Shown piece after piece: positions 57,484 to 64,000 of a stretch of DNA of 64,000 nt. The DNA lies in contig NTMA01000058.1 in assembly GCA_002917075.1 (NCBI GenBank), forward strand, positions 1 through 64,000, written 5' to 3'. The DNA comes from Hawksworthiomyces lignivorus. Lineage: Eukaryota > Ascomycota > Sordariomycetes > Ophiostomatales > Ophiostomataceae. The first letter of the stretch is position 1. Each line of letters starts with the position of its first letter. Made by a program: the position numbers and the translations under genes. The notes beneath the pieces are model-generated. The model ran no database searches. It saw only the letters and a program-made list of their open reading frames with translations, and was not told the origin of the DNA.

Positions 57484-59037
57484 CTACAGCTTCTCTTCGT
57501 CAAACGGCCCGTCCGCGTCGACCTTTTCCCAGACGTCGTTGAGCATGCCGGCCTCGCGCTCGACGAACTGGCCGTAGCCCTTGCCACCGACGATGCCCTC
57601 GCCGTCGCGGTCCCAGACGACGCGGCCGCGCAGGATGGTGTAGCGCGGCCAGTTGCTGAGCGGGCGGCCCTCGTACGGCGTGTAGTCGACGTCGTGGTGC
57701 AGCATGCTGTTGGTGAGGGTGAGGCCGTCGAGGGCGGCGGGGCGGCGGGGCTTGCCGGGGCCCGGGTACCAGATGACGAGGTCGGCGTCGGAGGCGCCGG
57801 GCAGCATGGCGCCCTTGCGCGGGTAGAGGCCGTAGAGCTTGGCGGCGTTGGTGGAGGTGGCCTCGACGAAGCGGGTCAGGGGCAGGCGCCGCGGGCCGGC
57901 GGCCGAGAAGGCGAGCGGCAGGCGGGTCTCGACGCCGGGCAGGCCGTTGGGGATGTGGCGGAAGCGGCCGACGGGGAACTCGTCGGAGATGCACGTCTTC
58001 TTGCCGGTGACGGCGTCGTCGTAGTTGAAGGGGCAGTGGTCGGAGCTGAGCACGGAGAAGGTGCCGTTGCGCAGGCCGGTCCAGATGGCCTCCTGCGCAG
58101 CGGCGTCGCGCGGCGGTGGCGAGCACACGTGCTTGGCGGCCTCGAAGCCCTCTGGCGCGTCCAGGTGCTCCTCGCGCGTCAGGAACAGGTACTGCGGGCA
58201 CGTCTCGGCGAAGACGGGCTGGCCGCGCGTCTGCGCGGCGCGGATGCGCGCCGTCGCGCCGGCGTCGCTGATGTGCACCAGCAGGATGGGCGCCTCGGCC
58301 ACGACGGCGGCCAGCGAGATGGCCCGGTTCGTCGCCTCGTCCTCCAGCAGCGGCGGCCGCGAGTGCGCGTGGTAGCGCGGCGCCACCAGGCCGCGCTTCT
58401 CCAGCCGGTCCGTCAGCCACGTCAGCACGTCGCCGTTCTCCGCGTGGATCATCGTCAGCACCCGGCTCGCCCGCGCCTCCGCCAGGATCGACAGGATCTC
58501 GTGGTCGCGCAGCTGCAGCGCCTCGTACGTCATGTAGATCTTGAGCGACGTCACCCCGCGCGCCGGCAGCTGCCGCACCTCCGCCAGCGCCTGCTCCCCC
58601 GCGTTGGCCACCAGCAGGTGGAACCCGTAGTCGCTGTAGCAGTTGTCCCGCGCAAGCCCGTGCGCCGCCTCCAGCGCCGCCAGCAGCGACGGCTCGCTCC
58701 GCTGCTGCGGCGCAAACGCCACCACCGTCGTCGTGCCGCCCGCAATCGCCGACCGCGTGCCAGACTCAAACGTATCCGCCGACGAACCCTTGCCGAACAT
58801 GCTCGGCTCCTGCAGGTGCACGTGGCAGTCGACGCCGCCCGGCATGACGTAGCCCCCCTCGGCGTCGATCAGCCGCTTGGTCGACGCCGCCGCCAGCGAG
58901 CCGGACGGCGCCAGCGCGACAATCTTCTCGCCCCGAATGCCGATGTCCAGAGCGGCCACATCGGAAGCCGTCACGCAGACGCCATTGGTGATCACCAAGT
59001 CGTACGTGTACTCGACGACAGCCTCTGTGACAGTCAT
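57484..59037 (-). CDS. Dihydropyrimidinase, single exon
   Basis: Hydrolyses 5,6-dihydrouracil/dihydrothymine (and related hydantoins) to N-carbamoyl beta-amino acids, the second step of reductive pyrimidine breakdown; a cytosolic amidohydrolase-fold tetramer with a binuclear zinc site. 517 residues, a normal family length. Metal ligands are all present: DCHVHL (His72, His74), the carbamylated lysine in SLKIYMTY (Lys166), MIHAENGD (His198), LLVHISD (His255) and SSDHCPF (Asp333). The substrate loop Tyr in KIYMTYE and the CPFNYDDA phrase also fit. It starts at the ATG at 59037 and ends at a TAG at 57484. An alternative hydantoinase activity is possible. The cluster of GATA elements upstream suggests control by the AreA/NIT2 nitrogen regulator. 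Confidence 0.94.
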   Translation of the reverse strand: MTVTEAVVEYTYDLVITNGVCVTASDVAALDIGIRGEKIVALAPSGSLAAASTKRLIDAEGGYVMPGGVDCHVHLQEPSMFGKGSSADTFESGTRSAIAGGTTTVVAFAPQQRSEPSLLAALEAAHGLARDNCYSDYGFHLLVANAGEQALAEVRQLPARGVTSLKIYMTYEALQLRDHEILSILAEARASRVLTMIHAENGDVLTWLTDRLEKRGLVAPRYHAHSRPPLLEDEATNRAISLAAVVAEAPILLVHISDAGATARIRAAQTRGQPVFAETCPQYLFLTREEHLDAPEGFEAAKHVCSPPPRDAAAQEAIWTGLRNGTFSVLSSDHCPFNYDDAVTGKKTCISDEFPVGRFRHIPNGLPGVETRLPLAFSAAGPRRLPLTRFVEATSTNAAKLYGLYPRKGAMLPGASDADLVIWYPGPGKPRRPAALDGLTLTNSMLHHDVDYTPYEGRPLSNWPRYTILRGRVVWDRDGEGIVGGKGYGQFVEREAGMLNDVWEKVDADGPFDEEKL

Positions 59038-60811
59038 TGTGCAGTTGTATTACGCGGGGTTCGTCGCAGTTGGTCTTCTCTCCAAGTAGAAGCAGGGGAG
59101 GTTAGATTTAAGGTTTGGAAATGGAGAGCCGGAGGGGAAGGGCAATATGCAGCTCAAAAGTAGAATCCATTTTCCAAGGGTCCACGATAAGATCGGCGTG
59201 ATCCTATTTATCAATTTGCCAAAAGAGGAGAAAAGCTCTACGATAAGCTCGGCGGGTTGTGAGCCAGTCTCGGCGGTCTCCTGATGGGCGGTGCATTGCA
59301 GAATCCGCCGAACGTTTTAGGAGGGCAACGGTATTCCCGATAAGGAAAAGCTGCCCTTCATGTAAGTTTGGCCGTGGCAGACAATGACAAAGAAGTCGGA
59401 CCAGCCCGACAGATAAGATAATAATAGAATTACATACATACATACCAATTGCGGAGATATTCGTTGACGTCTCCCACGTTAGAGCATTTTAAAGAGAGCG
59501 GTTCTGTTCCTACTATGAAAGTCAAGAGGATGCAATAAATAAACACAATGAATTGGAGAGGAGCAAGAAAAGTTGAGAGAAGAAAAGAACGAATGGAAAA
59601 ATAAAAAATAAATGAATGAATTAAATAAAAAGAAAAAGAAAAAGAAAAAGGGAAAAAAAAAAGAGAGAGTAATAAAAATACAGAGACTGTTATTCACTAG
59701 CCTCGTAGATCTCACATATCGCGGCGGCCGACATCTTCAGTCCGACCCGGAACTAGGAGGCTCAATGGTTCCACCCGACAGCTTTGCTGCCTGGCAAGAG
59801 CAGATCTGCCGGCTTTAGGTATGGTACCATTGATCACAAAGTCCTCCGATGCTTTCAGCTCTCCCTAACTTGTGTGCTCTGGCGCTCTCCGGCAGAGTGC
59901 GATAGTTTTCAATTCATCTCGTCCTTTCATCCACGCGTTCAGATCGATACGGTCATCCATCATGATGTAGTTAAGCTATAACTACTGAGATCATCCGACA
60001 CCGATCTGTCAAATATGGACAAAGGCTGGAACAAGTACTGGTAAATGCTGAGTAACTGTTAACTGCATTTAAAGGCGAATTGAGTGTCGTTAAGTTTTAA
60101 GTTAACTTTTCACTAACAGAGGTACTCGAGAGTGCAGACCTCTGTATGATTCTATAGAATATGCTTAAATCAAAGAGTTCAGGTGGGTTAGAGCCATTAA
60201 TTCAGAAGGCAGAAGTCGGCCAAGGAGGCCTCTAATAGTAGCGCGTACGGTGACATGTTCGTTGCTGATATTGGCTACATAAGCACAACTCAACAAGAAT
60301 CAATACTTTACAGTTCGAATAACGATCTCTTTGAGATTGGCGTAGTAGCGAATACCCTGCCACCGTGATAGCTGCGCCACAAAGAACACAAAAGAAGCGA
60401 AAGCAGGAGGGTTTGCCCGCTGCCAAGATTTCATAGTCTTACCCAGCGCATCTCGTCTCAATTTGTATGACCCTGTGAAAGGGAAGCGACAGAAATCAAA
60501 GGCTTACACTCTCAATGAACAAACGAACAAATGTTACCAGACAAAACACACAACCGAACAAAACTTTCTTTTGTGTTGGAGTTCAGAAATGAAGGAGAGA
60601 GATGGCTACTGTCTTTGTTATTTCTGCAACAAAGGCCGCTGGTGAACGGACCCTGAGAGCTCTCATAATTAATATATATGTATCCCAAACTATTGTGCAT
60701 CAAGTTCAATTTCTGGCTCGTTTCACCAGAATCATTCAGTTCGTCTTTCCCAGTATATCTCCACGCTATTACTAAAATCTTTCACTATTTTTCAGGCACA
60801 ACTCTACGACA
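59038..60811. other. Divergent intergenic region, no gene seen
   Basis: Separates the dihydropyrimidinase (-) from the small unknown gene (+). It holds a GATA cluster next to the former, an A-rich simple tract at about 59590-59670, and, just before 60812, a possible 5' UTR intron end (ATTACTAAAATC followed by TTTTTCAG). Confidence 0.55.
59186..59421. promoter_or_regulatory. Cluster of six GATAA elements (nitrogen-regulator sites)
   Basis: GATAA cores at 59186, 59242, 59339, 59412 and 59417 on the plus strand and at 59208-59212 on the minus strand, 149-384 bp upstream of the dihydropyrimidinase ATG. Most fit the HGATAR consensus of fungal GATA factors (AreA/NIT2). About 0.5 would be expected by chance in this length. 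Confidence 0.65.
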
Positions 60812-61360
60812 ATGGCCCCCAGATCTCCAAACGAGCCACTATCACCCGTCCATTTGCAAGTGCATGCCGCAGCTGCCCAGTCGGTCACAGCTACTGCCAT
60901 GAACCGTGCTCGCAGCATCTCTAATGTCTACCTTTCCTCTGAGACATGTTCAGTCCCGGTGGGTAACAACGCTCACTCGGCAGAGCATGAGATTTGGGAG
61001 ACGGCCCATCGCCTATTTGTGAACCTGGCCATATCCCGGCGCAGCAGTGGCTCGGCGTATACATCTTATTTCTGGCAGCTGGTGCGGCTCTGCATCCAGC
61101 ACCGCACGCTGCTGCTGCTGCCGATTGAACAGGCCGCCGAACACCTGGCCACTGCAGAGAACATGAAGGCTTGCGTTATCTGTTGCGACCGGGCAGCTAC
61201 CACGCCGGATACTGAGACTTTTAGCTGCGGCTGGTTTCTCCCAAGCGCCGAGGAGCTAGTCTTCTTGTTAGCCCTCTTGCGTCTGTGTGGAGACTACCGA
61301 GAGCTATCTGACTTGCCGGAGGGTGAAGGGCAAGAGGCTAAAATCATTACCTTTGCTTGA
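60812..61360 (+). CDS. Small unknown protein
   Basis: 182 residues from an ATG in favourable context (ACGACAATGG). No domain is recognised. There is no signal peptide. A helical middle part (AEHEIWETAHRLFVNLAISR, then FWQLVRLCIQHRTLLLL) and a Cys-bearing segment (KACVICCDR, FSCGWFLPSAEELVFLLALL) suggest a small globular or helical protein. Codon use is less biased than in neighbours, so this could be a young or lineage-specific gene, or a fortuitous frame. The upstream TACTAAA...TTTTCAG suggests a short intron in the 5' UTR. Confidence 0.55.
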   Translation: MAPRSPNEPLSPVHLQVHAAAAQSVTATAMNRARSISNVYLSSETCSVPVGNNAHSAEHEIWETAHRLFVNLAISRRSSGSAYTSYFWQLVRLCIQHRTLLLLPIEQAAEHLATAENMKACVICCDRAATTPDTETFSCGWFLPSAEELVFLLALLRLCGDYRELSDLPEGEGQEAKIITFA

Positions 61361-61768
61361 ATACCGAGAAGTCGAAGTGCCTAAGAGCCGATTGATTTGT
61401 TCGGCTTCTCTTATGCCGCTTTTTTTGGGTTTTTCGTATATCCGCATCTCCCATTGGGAAACTCAATCATTGTTAGTTGTTGTGTCAAAGTGCTGTAAGA
61501 TATTTGTAGATAAGAAAGCGCTAAGAATTGTATTTCAGACCATTATGTAATGTCTTCTAATCTCATTTCTGAAAGTAGGGTATAAGTGACGAGAAACATA
61601 TAATTCAGATTCGTGCTCATAAGACCCGCCCATTCTCCATCTATATACCAAAAAAAAAGCAATAAGACAGTTGGTGAGAAAATAGAGAAAGCTAGAATAA
61701 ACACATGACAGAAGATCAAAATTTTGCAAATTAGAAAAAAAAAAAAAGCAAAATCTACAAAGCGGCTA
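61361..61768. other. Convergent 3' flanks
   Basis: A 408-bp AT-rich gap between the small unknown gene (+) and the LPMO-like gene (-). No other feature is seen. Confidence 0.55.
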
Positions 61769-62437
61769 TTACAGAATCTGGTCGACCGGCGCCAGAACGA
61801 AGTCGATACAGCTCTCGTAGGTCTGCTTGGCCTGAGTACCGAACCAGAACCACTGGATGACGCACTCGCCGGGCGTGGTGCAGACGTCCTCGAGCAGGTC
61901 CGGCATGGTGATGCTGAAGGCGGTGTTGTTGGGCGGGAACGCGGGCAGCTTCTCGTTGGCGTAGCTGGCAAACTCGATGAGGTTGGCGCCGCGGGCCAGG
62001 ATGGTGTTGTTGGCCGTCGACACGATAGAGACATTCATGGGCCCGTCGTGACCGATGGGCAGGATTGCCGTCATGTTGATGACGTCGCCCGGCTGGTACG
62101 TCTGCACCTGGCCCTGGTTGTCCTCGAACATGGCGCCGCGGCAGAGGTCCAGCTGGCCTGAAAATTGTGTATTTGTTAGTAATTTTGTCTTTTTAGACGA
62201 AGCTTCGCTAAATGGATTTATTAGGAGAAACGTACACGAGGGAAGTGGTGCAGTCACGTCCTCTAAGGGAATGGTGCCATCCTTCAGCACAGCGTCGACG
62301 GCTTGCTGGCCGCAGGCGGCAACCATGGCAGGGCCCGTCAGGCGAGCCGGAGGCGATGTGATGTTACCGTGGGCGGCAACAGATGCCACTAGAAAAGAAA
62401 CAACCGCCGCCGCGGTCGAGGTCATTGAAGACTTCAT
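61769..62437 (-). CDS. Secreted AA16-like lytic polysaccharide monooxygenase, 2 exons
   Basis: Exon 1 is 62437-62236 and exon 2 is 62157-61769. The 78-bp intron has donor GTACGT, branch TTACTAAC and acceptor TTCAG, giving 196 residues. The signal peptide ends SVAA, so the mature protein begins with His23 (HGNITSPPARLTGPAM), the N-terminal residue of the copper histidine brace. The second brace His is likely in LPIGHDGPMNVSIV. The phrases AACGQQAV, CRGAMFEDNQGQVQ and the NVSIVSTANN strand, together with Cys residues near the end (DVCTTPGECVIQWFWFG, ESCIDFVL), fit the AA16/chitin-binding LPMO_10-like family. These enzymes oxidatively cleave crystalline polysaccharide or assist other LPMOs with peroxide. 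There is no carbohydrate-binding module or GPI signal. Confidence 0.88.
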   Translation of the reverse strand: MKSSMTSTAAAVVSFLVASVAAHGNITSPPARLTGPAMVAACGQQAVDAVLKDGTIPLEDVTAPLPSCTFLLINPFSEASSKKTKLLTNTQFSGQLDLCRGAMFEDNQGQVQTYQPGDVINMTAILPIGHDGPMNVSIVSTANNTILARGANLIEFASYANEKLPAFPPNNTAFSITMPDLLEDVCTTPGECVIQWFWFGTQAKQTYESCIDFVLAPVDQIL

Positions 62438-64000
62438 CGTGATCGTTGCTGAATAAAATGAGCGTCTAGGTACTTGGCCGTAAGGAGAGTCGTGAAGATG
62501 GTATTAAAAAAAAGAATGCAAAAGAGTGACCCGCACTTAAATATGAATACAAAGTGAAACAGAAAGAAAAAGGAGTGACTGGTGCACAAAACAAAACAAA
62601 CTCTTGGCGTGTGGAGTTCAAGATCAAGAGTCTGTTCGTCAAAGGTGGGTTTACAGGGACCAGAGAGGGCCAGGTCCGTCTTTTATGTAAAGAACATCAT
62701 CTTGTGAGATCGATCTAAACCTATGCAAGGATGGTGCAGGGGGGAGGGGGGCTGCCTACGAGAAAGAGAAAGATAGGACCTGGCGATCATCTTCAATCGG
62801 AATCCGGAAAGACGAGAAAACTGGAAGGGTAGTTGTGGGATTAATGATGGGAAAAAAGCCATGACGACGACTTCCAAGGGGATAAAATCAGATGCCATGT
62901 AATATGATTGGCCTAGAAATGGACAGAAAATATCTATGGTCCCTACAATCTCAAATCCAAGTGGTCTTCGTGTACAGATGCTCTATCTTTCAAACCTTTC
63001 CTAGGAGCGCTTGCTCCCCCACCCCGTTTCTTATTGGTATGGCATGGACAAATGATTCGGAAAACGGCACAAGGAGATTTTTTTGACGACAAAGAGGTTC
63101 TGTGGATTTTTAATCTAGTGTTTTGTTGCTGTGTCTTGAGCTATCTGTCCGATGCCCGGTAGAATGCGGCTGCAGCCTTGTCCGATGGCAACCCTGCAAC
63201 AGGAGAAGTTTCAAGTCCCGTACGATCGACAACGCAACTACACTACACATATTCTTTCTTCTCTCGAATTTTCTAAGAAAATAGAGAGATCCGAAGAGAT
63301 CTAAAAGAATAATGCAGATTAACAATAGAGCCGTATCAGTGTGCATCGAAGGCTTTGTTGAGGGAGAACGAGCAAGTTTAAGATTTGCCGGTTCCTGATC
63401 ATCGCCAATATCTTTAGTAGGAAAATTGGACTTGACCTATAGGGAAATTGAACGACCTATTTACTTTGTATTATACGAGGGCAATGCCGGGATATCAATG
63501 GGGTTCAAGGGGATTTAAAGGAGCCTTTGTCGGAGAAAATTCAACTTGGGCTGGGGGCTTGACGACTGATTTCTCATTATTCTAAGTTTGAAGGCTACAT
63601 GTATCATCTTAAGCTTAAAATAGCGTAGCAATTTAGGATAATCAACAACATAGATCTCAAGGTTATACTATAGACTTGTCATCTCTTTTTCCCTTCTAAA
63701 GAAAGAGAATTAGAAACGGAATCTGTCCCCAATGTTTCATTGCAGCAGACAATAAAGAAAATATGAAAAATGGACATGAATAAAACCGTGCGAGAGTCCT
63801 TTTTAAGATACACAAAATACAATTTGAACCGGCATGTCTGCTTATTGCTCTAGCTGCCCGTCTTTGTTTACGCAGCCTCTTCGTTCCTCTCTGCCCTATG
63901 CAATACCCATGTTCCCCTCATAGTCAACATAACTTTATTTCGCGACTTTTGCCACTTGCCCGTTCACAGCTCATCATTAATCTTGTTACGGTACTCATTT
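62438..64000. other. Right edge, no gene seen
   Basis: 5' flank of the LPMO-like gene followed by AT-rich DNA with only short open frames. The window ends without a recognisable neighbouring gene. Confidence 0.5.

Noticed and set aside
57463..59163. 566-codon open frame (+) opposite dihydropyrimidinase
   Set aside because: Antisense shadow of a GC-rich gene; the sense strand has every catalytic residue of the family.

Overview
The window is nuclear DNA of a filamentous ascomycete (Pezizomycotina, probably Sordariomycetes). The evidence is short 40-110 bp introns with GTRNGT donors, CTAAC/CTAAT branch points and YAG acceptors; GC-rich coding exons in more AT-rich intergenic DNA; tRNA-His genes; and the protein families present (fungal PAL, quinate-type MFS permease, YAT amino-acid permease, secreted LPMO, CRF1/IFH1-like protein, ankyrin protein with a fungal N-terminal domain). 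Gene density is low: about 14 protein genes, two tRNAs and several broken genes in 64 kb. There is no CRISPR array, rRNA or intact transposase gene. Exon borders were worked out by hand from splice consensus and reading frame.

Layout. 0.9-3.6 kb (-): phenylalanine/tyrosine ammonia-lyase with one intron. 3.6-10.3 kb: gene-poor. 10.3-13.5 kb (+): 1070-residue ankyrin-repeat protein. 16.2-17.8 kb (+): single-pass membrane protein with a Cys-rich PAN/apple-like C-terminal domain. 22.2-25.2 kb (+): very long alpha/beta-hydrolase with a disordered N-terminal half. 25.7-26.6 kb (-): secreted SnoaL/NTF2-like protein with three exons. 27.4-30.3 kb (-): kinesin-6-like motor with three exons. 30.87-32.31 kb: non-autonomous element-like unit bounded by roughly 75-bp inverted repeats and enclosing a full-length but wrecked dephospho-CoA kinase gene. 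34.9-37.0 kb (+): acidic CRF1/IFH1-like nuclear protein. 38.0-39.0 kb (-): unknown protein. 39.5-41.3 kb (-): two degraded coding remnants. 43.4-43.7 kb (+): two tRNA-His(GTG) genes. 46.0-47.9 kb (+): MFS sugar/quinate-type permease with four exons. 48.2-50.1 kb (-): amino-acid permease, convergent with the MFS gene. 55.2-57.0 kb (-): membrane-anchored calcineurin-like phosphoesterase. 57.5-59.0 kb (-): dihydropyrimidinase with a dense cluster of GATA sites upstream. 60.8-61.4 kb (+): small unknown protein. 61.8-62.4 kb (-): secreted AA16-like lytic polysaccharide monooxygenase. From 62.4 kb to the end nothing is recognised.

How the genes relate. There is no operon and no convincing secondary-metabolite cluster. 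Several genes share a nutrient-scavenging theme: PAL, MFS permease, amino-acid permease, dihydropyrimidinase and LPMO. The dihydropyrimidinase is the one with visible promoter evidence of nitrogen control. The most unusual object is the inverted-repeat unit carrying a dead copy of a CoA-biosynthesis gene, which looks like host-gene capture by a terminal-inverted-repeat element. A 9-bp motif, TACTCCGTA or its complement, recurs in the intergenic DNA far more often than chance predicts.
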